A stretch of 64,000 nucleotides of DNA, taken from assembly GCF_025913575.1 (NCBI RefSeq), contig NZ_CP109785.1:496001-560000 (forward strand), given 5' to 3'. Shown one piece after another: positions 1-8,933 of this stretch. This DNA is from Halocatena marina. GTDB taxonomy: Archaea; Halobacteriota; Halobacteria; Halobacteriales; Haloarculaceae. How positions within the stretch are numbered: the stretch's first letter is position 1; every line of letters begins with the position of its first letter. Under the pieces are notes generated by a model that ran no database searches, was not told the origin of the DNA, and worked only from the letters and a program-made list of their open reading frames with translations. Both the position numbers and the translations under genes were made by a program.

Positions 1-55
1 TAAACGTTGTCATGGAGGCGAAGAACTTAGGCTGCTTTCGGTCGAAATCGGCGGC

Positions 56-283
56 ATGATCAGTCCACCAATCACACTCCATCGACTACAGACGTGTCAT
101 TTCTGTGAGCGCGTTGTCCGTCGCCACAACGAACTTGATCATGGGATGGCTGGTATTGCGGATCCACGGCCAGCCGTTTCTCTCATCGACAGCGATGGCA
201 GCATCAATCACGCGTGGGTTGCTGGCGCTTGGCCCAAGTTCCCTGACTACAAGGCAATCGAAGCAGCTATCGAAGAACTGTGA
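56..283 (+). CDS. Short glutaredoxin/redoxin hybrid, probable deletion remnant
   Basis: A 75-residue ORF. Its first 20 residues read like the start of haloarchaeal glutaredoxin/GST-N proteins, with a TCHFC redox motif (Cys14 and Cys17) after a short beta strand. The rest does not continue a glutaredoxin fold. From about residue 33 (GIADPRPAVSLIDSDG) it resembles the C-terminal end of haloarchaeal redoxin (AhpC/TSA-like) proteins. From memory of the families, a glutaredoxin gene and a redoxin gene can lie side by side before sua5, so I infer an in-frame deletion that fused the head of one to the tail of the other. The stop overlaps the GTG start of sua5 (GTGA), so the reading frame keeps its operon position. 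Activity is doubtful, because the thioredoxin fold is incomplete. Confidence 0.5.
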   Translation: MISPPITLHRLQTCHFCERVVRRHNELDHGMAGIADPRPAVSLIDSDGSINHAWVAGAWPKFPDYKAIEAAIEEL

Positions 284-867
284 CCGTAGAACAAGCTGCG
301 ACAGCGATCAAAGAAGATGGTGGATGCGTTATCTATCCCACAGAGACTGTGTATGGACTCGCGGCCGACGCATTGAACCCAGAATCGATCAATCGTGTGT
401 TCGAGCTGAAGGGACGCTCCCGAGACAACCCGATTTCGTTCGCTGTTCCTGACATCGAAACAGTCGATGAGTACACACGACCGACCGACCGCGAGCGCGC
501 CTTCATGAGAGCGTTTCTTCCGGGACCGATCACGGTCGTGCTCGAACGGCGGTCGGGGGCTGGCGTACCGGACGTTCTCACGGGCGGGCGTGAGCGCGTT
601 GGTGTCCGGATCCCAGATCACCCGATTGCACTCGATCTGCTCGAACGCGTCGCTCCGCTCACGGCCACGAGTGCCAACCGGAGTGGTGCTGGGAGCGCCC
701 GTCGCGTTGAGGAGATCGCACCCGATTTCCGAGACGCTGTCGACGCTATTCTCGACGACGGGGAAACACCGGGAAGCGAGAGCACAGTTGTCGATGTTTC
801 TACGGACACCATCCATCGACGAGGAGCCCTCGCAAACGAAATCGAGGCGTGGCTAACCGAGGAGTGA
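280..867 (+). CDS. Threonylcarbamoyl-AMP synthase (Sua5/YrdC/YciO)
   Basis: Makes threonylcarbamoyl-AMP from threonine, bicarbonate and ATP, the first step of the t6A37 modification of ANN-decoding tRNAs. The 195 residues match a bare YrdC domain without the extra Sua5 C-terminal domain. Visible hallmarks are the IYPTETVYGLAADA strand-loop near residue 20, the KGRSRDNPISF basic motif near residue 45, and the SANRSG motif near residue 130. The GTG start overlaps the preceding stop by 4 nt, which points to translational coupling. Its 3' end overlaps the converging nuclease gene by about 15 nt. YrdC and YciO cannot be separated with certainty by eye, but the motif set fits the tRNA enzyme. Confidence 0.9.
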   Translation: MTVEQAATAIKEDGGCVIYPTETVYGLAADALNPESINRVFELKGRSRDNPISFAVPDIETVDEYTRPTDRERAFMRAFLPGPITVVLERRSGAGVPDVLTGGRERVGVRIPDHPIALDLLERVAPLTATSANRSGAGSARRVEEIAPDFRDAVDAILDDGETPGSESTVVDVSTDTIHRRGALANEIEAWLTEE

Positions 868-1500
868 ACGCAGCGAACGCGTCCGTACTCCACACTGTGG
901 ACGGTATTCACAAGATTCACACTTGCTCGTGTTGCGCGTCCGTGATGGCGGTCCATCGACGCTTGCTGCTGTCCGCAGCGCGCGACGATACTGTCCCACG
1001 CGCCGCGCGGTGAGTTCTATCTCGCGGACCACACCGTGTGTCGAGTACTCGATGAACGCTCGATCGACAGGTGTCTCACGCTCCCACGCAAGTGCCTTCG
1101 CAGCTGCGACCGCTCGCACGTTTTGCGGACCCCACACACCTGTTTCGGGTGGCTCACCGACGGAAACGATCGACGGTGCGAGTGGATCTTCGAGAACTTT
1201 GTGGGCGATCCCTCGCGCCTGCCGGCCGGTGAGGAACGTTTCGCGCGACGACGGCTCGCAGAGCGAATCGAACGCATCGATGCGCGCCCGCGCCCGACCG
1301 AGATTGCATCGGTAGGTTACTGGCGTAACGGCAATCGGTTCGGTCTGTAAGCGTCGATCCGGATCGAGCAGCTCCGGGTAGCGAAACGCAAGTTCGAACC
1401 GTTCGTCACGCTTCGGCGGATCGTACTCATCTTCGTGCCACCGATAGTACAGTTTACGGGGGCAGTACGCTGCCAACGCAATGTCAGTGAACGCATACAC
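853..1500 (-). CDS. Cas4/Dna2-like PD-(D/E)XK nuclease domain protein
   Basis: A 215-residue protein that begins with the typical Cas4/Dna2 pattern: FTDIALAAYCPRKLYYR places the first cluster cysteine (Cys12) beside a helix, and the C-terminus carries CESCEYRPQC, the other three cysteines of a 4Fe-4S cluster. The core between them should hold the RecB-like nuclease fold; VDRAFIEYSTHGV looks like the Ile-Glu-Tyr catalytic strand. There are no cas1, cas2 or repeats nearby, so this is a stand-alone Cas4-like protein, probably for DNA repair, and not part of a CRISPR adaptation module. It converges on sua5 with a short 3' overlap. The alternative is an inactive structural homologue. Confidence 0.75.
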   Translation of the reverse strand: MYAFTDIALAAYCPRKLYYRWHEDEYDPPKRDERFELAFRYPELLDPDRRLQTEPIAVTPVTYRCNLGRARARIDAFDSLCEPSSRETFLTGRQARGIAHKVLEDPLAPSIVSVGEPPETGVWGPQNVRAVAAAKALAWERETPVDRAFIEYSTHGVVREIELTARRVGQYRRALRTAASVDGPPSRTRNTSKCESCEYRPQCGVRTRSLRSLLG

Positions 1501-1593
1501 GCGTTCGCGTGGCTGCGTGCTGGCATTTGAATGTTCGGTCGTTCACACATCAGAACAATGGTAAAAATGAAGGGAGAATGAGTGAACGATAAC

Positions 1594-2190
1594 TTAGAGT
1601 GAAACGTCTGTTTCCATCCCTTCTGTCGCCTCGTCGAGGCCGTCTTCTGTTACGTCTTCGGTGTGCTCTTCGAGGTCGGCATCGGTGAGCAACTCCTCGA
1701 ACTCATCCGAGTACCGGCTGTTGACGCGGCGGATCTCGTCCTGCGTCTCGACGATACGGTGGTATTCCCGGACCGACGACTCGGGGACGTCGAGTGCATC
1801 CGCAATCTCGCTGTCCGTCCGCTCCTCGACGAGCAGTCGCCGGAACGCCTCGGGAGCGAACGAAACGTCTGTTTCACGCTCGCGGATGAGATGAAGATCA
1901 TGACGGGCCAGAACGACCCTTTTTTGATCAATGTCGAGCCGATCAGAGAGAGCAGTATCCTCTTCGTCCTCGTAGAATCCACGCACTATCGTTTCGTACT
2001 CGTCGACAGAGAGATCTGTCTCGAACGTCAGCTGCTCGCGCATCTGTTCGATGATGGCACGGAGTTTCCCCTTGATCTCCCGCTCATCTTCTGTGAGGGA
2101 GCCCCGCGACTCTTCTTGTTTCTCTGTAATCGTGTCATCTTCCGTTACCTCCAAGAAGATATCCCGGAGTTCTTCTGTTTTTTCGTTCAT
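1594..2190 (-). CDS. Conditioned-medium-induced protein 4 (Cmi4)-like regulator
   Basis: A very acidic 198-residue protein. I place the start at MNEKTEELRD, five codons inside the longest frame, because family members begin there. The N-terminal half has ETEE/DEDE-rich helices. Around residues 120-150 there is a helix-turn-helix-like stretch (RTDSEIADALDVPESSV), so DNA binding is plausible. The family is known from haloarchaea under the name conditioned medium-induced protein 4, linked by name to growth-phase or medium signals. Its biochemical role is not known to me. It stands alone, convergent with neither neighbour, and the C-terminal tail is a run of acidic residues typical of halophilic proteins. 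Confidence 0.7.
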   Translation of the reverse strand: MNEKTEELRDIFLEVTEDDTITEKQEESRGSLTEDEREIKGKLRAIIEQMREQLTFETDLSVDEYETIVRGFYEDEEDTALSDRLDIDQKRVVLARHDLHLIRERETDVSFAPEAFRRLLVEERTDSEIADALDVPESSVREYHRIVETQDEIRRVNSRYSDEFEELLTDADLEEHTEDVTEDGLDEATEGMETDVSL

Positions 2191-2317
2191 CAGGACTATG
2201 AACACAGGATACGAATATATGAATCTGTCCCCGGCGATTTCAATGATTCAAGCATGTACTACCTCCATCCGATCTGAAAGAGTACGTAACGACTCGAAAC
2301 CGCGTCACCGTGGTCGC

Positions 2318-3298
2318 TCAAGCAATCGAGGGATCGGCTCTGTTCATCTGCTCGTCTATTTGTATGCAGTATTCTCGACGATTTGCGAACTGGTCATACT
2401 GGACGCGTTCAAATGCAGCTATCATTGGTGTGTTGTGTGTGTCAGCATCTGCCATGATTCGATCTGCCCCCGTCTTTAGGATGGTCCTTGTCCCGCGTGT
2501 GAGCAACGCATCGACGTACTGTTGTCCACGCAGCTCTGGAACGACACCGATGTATCCGATCGAAGCGCCTGCTGGAATTCTGGTAGGCATGATCACTCCG
2601 ACGAGTTCCTCGTCTGGTGTCCACGCTAATTCCCACCACGATGGGTCGTACACAAGAGACGTGAGACTCTCGAAGTGCGCTATTGCGTCTTCTGCTGGGC
2701 CGACCGTCTCTCGCTGTTCTTGTATTCGCTGATCGAGAGACCCGACTGAGACTCGTCGAATTGCGTCTTTGAATGGGTTTTCTCCTATTTCCTCAAGTGA
2801 TCGATAGGTCAATTCGTGATCTGTAGACGGTGGGTATTCCATCTCCTCTGCTTTGAATTCGAACCGGACGGTCTCGCGGATCTGGCTGAATCCACACTGT
2901 TCTACGAGGGATCTGCGTGATTCTGGATGTGCCTGCCACTGTGGCTGTTGGACAGGGGTATCGAGCACGTATTCGAGTTGTTTTGTACCGAGCGAACGTG
3001 CGGTGTCGAACATCGTATCGAGCAGCACAGTCCCGGTTTCGAACGCGGATGTTCGCTGCCAAGGAAGGTCAAGAAGAATGATGGCAACTGGCTGATCACG
3101 CTTTGGAAGTGTCCAAAATGCTGCACGGCCAACTGGGTGACCGTTACGCTCGGCGAGATAACACCACTCGCGTCGCATCGCACCCTTCGAAATGAGGTCT
3201 TCGACGTACTGTCGAACGTCATCTACATTTTCTGGCTCTGTTGCAGTCCTGATGAATGTCGAGAGTTCATCGGCCTCGATGGGTCGAATATGAGTCAT
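2318..3298 (-). CDS. Tandem GNAT-family acetyltransferase
   Basis: The 326 residues look like two acetyltransferase (GNAT) halves. The first covers residues 1-150, with AERNGHPVGRAAFW as the beta4 strand pair. The second covers residues 170-320, where GYIGVVPELRGQQYVDALL is the acetyl-CoA-binding V-x-x-x-x-R-G-x-G/Q-like motif. In the second motif the usual R-G-x-G is R-G-Q-Q, so that pyrophosphate loop is not perfect. The substrate cannot be inferred. It is monocistronic, with 127 nt of AT-rich DNA between it and the Cmi4-like gene. Small molecules or an N-terminus are equally possible substrates. Confidence 0.75.
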   Translation of the reverse strand: MTHIRPIEADELSTFIRTATEPENVDDVRQYVEDLISKGAMRREWCYLAERNGHPVGRAAFWTLPKRDQPVAIILLDLPWQRTSAFETGTVLLDTMFDTARSLGTKQLEYVLDTPVQQPQWQAHPESRRSLVEQCGFSQIRETVRFEFKAEEMEYPPSTDHELTYRSLEEIGENPFKDAIRRVSVGSLDQRIQEQRETVGPAEDAIAHFESLTSLVYDPSWWELAWTPDEELVGVIMPTRIPAGASIGYIGVVPELRGQQYVDALLTRGTRTILKTGADRIMADADTHNTPMIAAFERVQYDQFANRREYCIQIDEQMNRADPSIA

Positions 3299-3691
3299 AT
3301 AGATTCCATACGCTCATGCCGTCTAATATTCATCGACGTAAGAGATCTCAATACATGCTGAACACTGGAGCTACCTCACGAATCACACGTATCAAGATCA
3401 AGAAACCGCTACGGAAAAAGTGCCCGTAGTCTCCAACACGACGAGGTACACCAGTGCGTCGAAATAAGATGGCCGTCAGACCGCGATAACTGCTGTCTCG
3501 ACCGATCGTCTCAAGACAAGCAGACAAACAGCGTCGATCGTTGCAAAGCGAACCGAACAGTCAAACAGCAATAAAAACTGAGGTATCTGTGATGCTCATA
3601 AGCACACTGGGTTCTCACCCACTGAAAACAACTTCAATCCCTGCATAGTCTGTTGGTAAGACTTAACCTTCTCCTTCTATGCTGATAATCC
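3299..3691. other. Intergenic region without a recognised gene
   Basis: 393 nt between divergent genes. No ORF with haloarchaeal character is visible. AT-rich tracts near 3590 (caataaaaact) and 3660-3690 (aagacttaacctt) are candidate promoter elements for the Fe-S oxidoreductase to the right. I see no clear hairpin. Confidence 0.4.
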
Positions 3692-5833
3692 ATGATACGC
3701 CCGCTACAAGCCGAAACAGTCACTCGTGAGACATTTTGGCTCATCGGACCTGTTGGTGAGGTTGTGTTCTACTATCTTGCCCTACTGACGGTTCTTGTGT
3801 TCTCCTTCGGTGCGTACTACCGATTTTCGCGGTACGCAGAGGGTTCTGAGGATCCATTCGAACGTCTCGATCAACTTCCACAGCGCATTATTCGGGCCGC
3901 AAAGATCGTCGGCTCGAACGAACAGCAGTTCAATCGTGATTTTGTTGGTGGCATGATGCACGCCTTCATCCTCTGGGGGTTTTTGACGCTACTCATTGGG
4001 ACGACGATCCTTGCGATCGACATGGATATCTACCGAAAGCTAACCGCAGCGTTCGGTACGGAACAATCGTTCTTTGTGGGTGATTTCTACCTCTCATACT
4101 CGCTCGTGATGGATGCGATGGGGCTGCTGTTCGTCGTCGGTCTCAGTGTCGCACTCTACCGTCGGTACGTCACGCGCAACGAGCGTCTGTGGGGTCGCCA
4201 CACGAGCTTTGAGGATGCGTATCTCGTTTGGATGCTCTTCTTACTCGGTGTCGGTGGCTACCTCGTCGAGGGTGTTCGTATCCTCGGGGCTGGATTTCCG
4301 GATTTCGAGACAGTGAGCTTCGTCGGCTGGTTCATCGCTGATATGTTCCAGATCGCCGGCGTAACGGCGGGGATGGCTCGTGCGATCTACCCGGCCATGT
4401 GGTGGTCACACGCGCTGCTCGCGCTGGTTTTCATCGCATCGATCCCGCTTGCGAAACCGTTCCACATGGTTTCGAGCTTCGGGAACGTCGTCACCCGCGA
4501 TGAGAAGGCGGGTGTTCGATTGCCGGGCGTTCCAGCCGATGCATCTCCCGATGAGATCGGAGCGAGCACGATTGATGACTTCTCGTGGAAACAGCTCCTC
4601 GATCACGACGCGTGTACGAAGTGCGGCCGCTGTTCGTCAGTCTGTCCTGCGAAGGCCGCTGGTCGACCGCTCGATCCGCGTGATGTCATTCTCGACCTCA
4701 AACAGTACCGCGAGGATCTTGACTCCGGGAACACAGACGAAGTCCCGATCATCGCTGATGGAGGCAACAGTGTCATCGCAAGCGAGACGATGGAGTCGTG
4801 CATGGCCTGTATGGCCTGTATGGACGCCTGTCCGGTCGATATCGAACACGTGACCCAGTTCACGGAGATGAACCGTCGGCTGACCGAATCCGGGCAGATG
4901 ACCGAAACAGTCCAAGAGGCGATGATGAACGTGTTCCAGAACGGCAACACGTTCGGCGATCCAGAGCGCAAACGACCGGACTGGGTTGAGGATCTCGCGT
5001 TCGAGGTTCCCGACGCACGCGATCAATCGGTCGAATATCTCTGGTACGTCGGTGATTACCCGAGCTACGACGACCGTAATCAGAAGGTCGCAAAGTCGAT
5101 CGCAACTCTGTTCCACCGCGCTGGTGTGAGCTACGGAATTCTTTACGATGACGAGCAAAACGACGGCAACGACATCCGACGCGTCGGCGAAGAAGGGCTG
5201 TACGAGATGCTCGTCGAGGACAATATCGCACAGTTCGAGGACTGTGAGTTCGAGAACATCGTCTGCACCGACCCACACAGCTACAACACGTTCAAAAACG
5301 AATACCCAGAATTCGGATGGAACGAAGACGGTGAGATCGATGTGTACCATTATACGCAAGTCGTTCAGACGATCGTTCCGGATCTCGAACTGACGGGTAA
5401 CGAACTCGATTACACAGTCACCTACCACGATCCGTGTCATCTCGGACGGTTCAACGACGAGTACGAGGCTCCCCGCTCACTCGTCCGAGAGACTGGGTGC
5501 GATCTCCACGAGATGCCGCGAAACAGAGCCAACTCGTTCTGCTGTGGTGGCGGTGGCGGTGGGCTCTGGATGGACCTCGAAGAGGAGACGAAGCCAAGCG
5601 AGGAGCGTCTGCGTGAGGCACTTGAGGACACCGACGCTGGTACTGGGATCGAGAAGTTCGTTGTCGCCTGCCCGATGTGCATGACAATGTACGAAGACGG
5701 CCGAAAAACAGGCGACTTCGAGGACGAGATCGAAGTCGTCGGTCTCTCAGAACTACTCGCAGAAGCGGTTACGACGGACGTTGCGAGCGCAAGCGTCGGA
5801 TCCAGTCAGTCCTCGGCTCCGGCCGACGACTAA
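3692..5833 (+). CDS. Membrane Fe-S oxidoreductase, HdrD/EMO-type
   Basis: A 713-residue three-part protein. Residues 1-260 contain about six membrane helices resembling a NarI/HdrE-type dihaem b anchor, with possible haem-ligand His in MMHAFILWG and WWSHALLAL. Residues 300-390 hold two 4Fe-4S motifs, CTKCGRCSSVCP and CMACMACMDACP. Residues 440-700 carry the cysteine-rich CCG-type domains, seen as DPCHLGRF followed by FCCGGGGGG and later VACPMCMTMYEDG. Such fusions are known as heterodisulfide-reductase-like proteins or as electron-transfer-flavoprotein:(mena)quinone oxidoreductases (EMO). In a haloarchaeon without coenzyme M the latter role, passing electrons from ETF into menaquinone during fatty-acid or amino-acid oxidation, is the more likely. 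No etf genes are in this window. Confidence 0.85.
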   Translation: MIRPLQAETVTRETFWLIGPVGEVVFYYLALLTVLVFSFGAYYRFSRYAEGSEDPFERLDQLPQRIIRAAKIVGSNEQQFNRDFVGGMMHAFILWGFLTLLIGTTILAIDMDIYRKLTAAFGTEQSFFVGDFYLSYSLVMDAMGLLFVVGLSVALYRRYVTRNERLWGRHTSFEDAYLVWMLFLLGVGGYLVEGVRILGAGFPDFETVSFVGWFIADMFQIAGVTAGMARAIYPAMWWSHALLALVFIASIPLAKPFHMVSSFGNVVTRDEKAGVRLPGVPADASPDEIGASTIDDFSWKQLLDHDACTKCGRCSSVCPAKAAGRPLDPRDVILDLKQYREDLDSGNTDEVPIIADGGNSVIASETMESCMACMACMDACPVDIEHVTQFTEMNRRLTESGQMTETVQEAMMNVFQNGNTFGDPERKRPDWVEDLAFEVPDARDQSVEYLWYVGDYPSYDDRNQKVAKSIATLFHRAGVSYGILYDDEQNDGNDIRRVGEEGLYEMLVEDNIAQFEDCEFENIVCTDPHSYNTFKNEYPEFGWNEDGEIDVYHYTQVVQTIVPDLELTGNELDYTVTYHDPCHLGRFNDEYEAPRSLVRETGCDLHEMPRNRANSFCCGGGGGGLWMDLEEETKPSEERLREALEDTDAGTGIEKFVVACPMCMTMYEDGRKTGDFEDEIEVVGLSELLAEAVTTDVASASVGSSQSSAPADD

Positions 5834-5878
5834 TCGTCTCGCTACTTCTTCGGTTTTCTTTCATCTTTGTTCTACTAT

Positions 5879-6841
5879 TTACTCTCGGAGTAGCGCCACG
5901 CCTGCGAGTGAGTCGCCGGCAACAACCGTTGCCTCTCTTGCGATCCAGTAGAGGATCCCATCACGGTCGGTCTCGACTTTCTGAAGCGTTTCGTAGGTCG
6001 TCGGATCGTACAGGGTACCGAGCGGCGTGTTGGCGCCCACGTACTCGCCCAATTCAGCCCTTCCATCGTAGTGAAACAGCCCCGAATCGGTGGCCTCTAC
6101 TCGCCCGAGATGGTTACGCGCGAGCACACTGTCGCCGTTCGGCTTCGGTTCCTCCGCAAGCATATCCAGCTCGCGGAGTACGTTGAACAGCCCCTGAAGT
6201 CCCCGCTCGATTGCTGATTCGACGAGCTGTTTGTTGTGTGCGAGTTCGGGAGTGATCGTTGGGATGTCCCCGGTGGCGGCAGCGACGCGAAGTTTGCCAT
6301 CGAAGCGGCGTTCGTGCCACTCCGTATCAGCGTTCGCTCCGGCTGGCTCTCCGAGCAACAGCGCTGTCCCGAACGCTTTTGCGAGCTCACGTGATGGTGG
6401 ATGATCTTCCGTGAAGACGACGTGCGTAAGCGTGTCGGGACTCCCAGTGTGTATATCGACGATCGCGTCTGCTTCTCCCGCGTATTCCCAGAGGCGGGCA
6501 GCCATACGTTCGTGGAGCGATCCGTCGGTGTCTCCCGGCCAGACACGGTTCATGTTCGAATTCATCGAATCGAGGCTTCCCGGCGTCGTATAGGAGACGC
6601 GATCGAACGTGATCGGGTTCGCAACTGGAATGGCGATCACCGTCCCGCGGAGATTCGAAGGCAGATCTTCGTGGAACCGCCGCAGCACTTCACTCCCATT
6701 TACTTCACGGCCGTGTTGGGCAGCCTGGACGTAGAGTGTCGGTCCCGGTTCGTCACCCTCGTACGTGTGGACAGTCGTCTCTACGGAGAGATCCGACGGC
6801 AACCGAGCGAGTTCGATTCGTGTCGCAGTATGGGCGGTCAT
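5879..6841 (-). CDS. Succinylglutamate desuccinylase/aspartoacylase family Zn hydrolase
   Basis: A 320-residue M14-like carboxypeptidase fold. The zinc site is visible: QAAQHGREVNGSE supplies the H-x-x-E pair near residue 40, and VDIHTGSPD near residue 132 supplies the third ligand His. ITPELAHNKQ near residue 225 carries the likely catalytic Glu region. The C-terminal 80 residues (ATDSGLFHY ... GTLYDPTT) form the beta barrel that follows the hydrolase domain in AstE/ASPA proteins. The family removes acyl groups from N-acyl amino acids or similar amides; the actual substrate is unknown. It is divergent from hemB with about 100 nt between the starts, and it converges on the Fe-S oxidoreductase. 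Confidence 0.85.
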   Translation of the reverse strand: MTAHTATRIELARLPSDLSVETTVHTYEGDEPGPTLYVQAAQHGREVNGSEVLRRFHEDLPSNLRGTVIAIPVANPITFDRVSYTTPGSLDSMNSNMNRVWPGDTDGSLHERMAARLWEYAGEADAIVDIHTGSPDTLTHVVFTEDHPPSRELAKAFGTALLLGEPAGANADTEWHERRFDGKLRVAAATGDIPTITPELAHNKQLVESAIERGLQGLFNVLRELDMLAEEPKPNGDSVLARNHLGRVEATDSGLFHYDGRAELGEYVGANTPLGTLYDPTTYETLQKVETDRDGILYWIAREATVVAGDSLAGVALLRE

Positions 6842-6942
6842 ATCAGCTAGAGTGGACTACGTAGTAATGTAGGTATGCCCGCTCGTTGTTTCGATAGCAG
6901 CGATACGATAGTGGTTTTGTCCGCGAATCACAATCAGTAGAT

Positions 6943-7929
6943 ATGGATCTTCGACAGCGCCCCCGCCGCCTCCGACGAGACGATTTCCGGGATCTCGTCA
7001 GCGAAACGAGCTTATCACCGAACGACCTCATTGCCCCTGTTTTCGTGGATGCGACGACCGACGAGCGCGCACCGATTCCGTCGATGCCGGGTCACGAGCG
7101 TGTCCCCGTCAGAGAAGCGGTCAATCGTGTCGAAGAAGTGCTCGAAACGGGCGTCGAGACCATCATCCTGTTTGGGATTCCAGAGTCGAAGGATGAGAAC
7201 GGATCGCGCGCGTGGGCCGAGAACGGCGTCGTTCAGCGCGCTACGCGTGACATCACCCGAGAAACCGATGCCGCCGTCATCACCGACGTCTGCATGTGTG
7301 AGTACACCGATCACGGCCACTGCGGTATTCTCGAAGACGATGCGCGCGAATCACCAACGCTGACCGTCGATAACGACGCGACACTCGATCGATTGGCGCG
7401 TATTGCCGTCTCACACGCTGAATCGGGCGCGGACATGGTTGCGCCGAGCAGCATGACGGACGGGATGGTTAGTGCAATTCGTGATGCACTCGATGAGCAC
7501 GCGTACGAGGACGTTCCGATCATGAGCTACGCGGTGAAATACGAGAGCGCCTTCTACGGACCGTTCAGGGATGCAGCGGACGGCGCACCCGCGTTCGGCG
7601 ATCGACGACACTACCAGATGGACCCTGCGAACACACGCGAAGCACTGCACGAAGCCGCTATCGACGCCGAACAAGGTGCAGACGTACTGATGGTCAAGCC
7701 CGCACTCGCCTATCTCGATGTCATCAGCGCGGTGCGTGAGGAGTTCGATCATCCCGTTGCAGCGTACAACGTCAGCGGCGAGTATGCGATGCTTCACGCG
7801 GCTGCCGAGAAGGGATGGCTCGATCTCGATGATGTCGCTCACGAATCACTGCTTTCAATCAAGCGAGCTGGCGCAGATCTGATTTTCACGTACTTCGCAG
7901 AAGCGATCGCAAGCACACTCTCTGAGTAA
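6943..7929 (+). CDS. hemB: Delta-aminolevulinic acid dehydratase (porphobilinogen synthase)
   Basis: Condenses two 5-aminolevulinate molecules to porphobilinogen. The 328 residues are full length. A zinc-site triad is visible as VCMCEYTDHGHCG (residues 120-134, three Cys). The two Schiff-base lysines are in SYAVKYESAFYGPFRDA (near residue 197) and LMVKPALAYLD (near residue 250). The YQMDPANTREA segment that follows the first lysine is also typical. The metal set suggests a zinc-dependent form. Other haem genes (hemL, hemC, sumT, hemD) occur within the next 13 kb but in separate transcription units. Confidence 0.97.
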   Translation: MDLRQRPRRLRRDDFRDLVSETSLSPNDLIAPVFVDATTDERAPIPSMPGHERVPVREAVNRVEEVLETGVETIILFGIPESKDENGSRAWAENGVVQRATRDITRETDAAVITDVCMCEYTDHGHCGILEDDARESPTLTVDNDATLDRLARIAVSHAESGADMVAPSSMTDGMVSAIRDALDEHAYEDVPIMSYAVKYESAFYGPFRDAADGAPAFGDRRHYQMDPANTREALHEAAIDAEQGADVLMVKPALAYLDVISAVREEFDHPVAAYNVSGEYAMLHAAAEKGWLDLDDVAHESLLSIKRAGADLIFTYFAEAIASTLSE

Positions 7930-8014
7930 GCTTTGGGCTGGTTTTCGTGACATATCACTGTACAGCGCTGCCGATGAAAATCGTTAAGCCAGAACGGGCT
8001 CGATTCGAGCCGCT

Positions 8015-8731
8015 ATGGATTCTGCTGATGAACCAACAGCACAGGACGCATACGACGAGTTAGCCGAAGAATACGCAGCGCGCGTCGATGAAAAACCGTA
8101 CAACGCCGACTTGGATTTTCCAGCGATGACATCGCTCGTGCCAAACGTGGACGGAAAGCGTGTGTTGGACGCGGGCTGCGGGAGTGGCCGGTATTCAGAG
8201 TGGTTGCTCGATCGAGGGGCGGACGTTCTCGCTGTCGATGCGAGCGAAGAGATGGTCCATCACGCGAGAGAAAGAGTCGGTAATCGAGCACACGTTCGTC
8301 GAGCCGACCTCGATGAGCCACTCGGATTTGCGGAAGATAACGAATTCGACGTGATCGTGAGTGCGCTCGTTCTTCACTATGTGGAGGATTGGAGAGAGCT
8401 GTTCGCAGAGTTTGCCCGCATCGTGAAGCCGGATGGTGTTTTGCTCTGTTCGCTCCAGCACCCGATTGACGACTACCGACGGTTAGAAATCGAGAACTAC
8501 TTCGAGGTAGAACGGCAGACAGACACGTGGTCGAGTTTCGGGACGCCAGTCGAAATGCCGTTCTACTGGCGTCCGCTTTCGGAGGTTATCAATCCGATAC
8601 TCGAGGCCGGATTTCAGTTAAAGACAATCACTGAGCCTCAGCCAACGGCTGAATTCAAAGAGAAAAGGCCAGTCAGATATGAAAAAGTGATGAGACGACC
8701 GACGTTCCTCTGTCTCAAGGCATTTCGCTGA
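8015..8731 (+). CDS. Class I SAM-dependent methyltransferase
   Basis: A 238-residue protein with a UbiE/Methyltransf_11-type Rossmann fold. Motif I is VLDAGCGSGRYSEWLLDRG (residues 49-67), followed by VLAVDASEEM (motif II, the acidic residue for SAM ribose). FDVIVSALVLHYVEDW forms motif IV and VKPDGVLLCSLQHP motif VI. The C-terminal 70 residues (FYWRPLSEVINPILEAGF) are the usual cap-and-tail of small-molecule methyltransferases. The substrate is unknown. It lies 85 nt after hemB with its own AT-rich upstream region, so a link to haem synthesis is not supported. Confidence 0.85.
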   Translation: MDSADEPTAQDAYDELAEEYAARVDEKPYNADLDFPAMTSLVPNVDGKRVLDAGCGSGRYSEWLLDRGADVLAVDASEEMVHHARERVGNRAHVRRADLDEPLGFAEDNEFDVIVSALVLHYVEDWRELFAEFARIVKPDGVLLCSLQHPIDDYRRLEIENYFEVERQTDTWSSFGTPVEMPFYWRPLSEVINPILEAGFQLKTITEPQPTAEFKEKRPVRYEKVMRRPTFLCLKAFR

Positions 8732-8902
8732 GTGCGCTCTCTGTGCCATTTGGATGTTCGGACGTGTAAACGAGGGAAACGACGGTCCGTTCTTGAGGCT
8801 GCGTTCGTCGATGCTGGATCAGATTTTTTACCCTTCAATTGGTGTCGGATTCACACTATAACATCCAGATGGCCACAACAGAACGGGGGAACGAGCATCC
8901 AT

Positions 8903-8910
8903 CTATATAG
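8903..8910 (+). promoter_or_regulatory. TATA-like box for leaderless alaS
   Basis: The octamer ctatatag ends 23 nt before the chosen ATG at 8934, the spacing expected for a leaderless haloarchaeal transcript. It supports that start over the upstream GTG at 8916. Confidence 0.55.
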
Positions 8911-8933
8911 GGATAGTGCTTCAGAAGCGTATC

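Noticed and set aside
105..452. 115-codon plus-strand frame beside the glutaredoxin/redoxin ORF
   Set aside because: Overlaps two better genes in another frame and is rich in Ser/Arg, unlike haloarchaeal proteins.
4637..5440. 267-codon minus-strand frame inside the Fe-S oxidoreductase
   Set aside because: Antisense shadow of a strongly conserved gene; no independent motifs.
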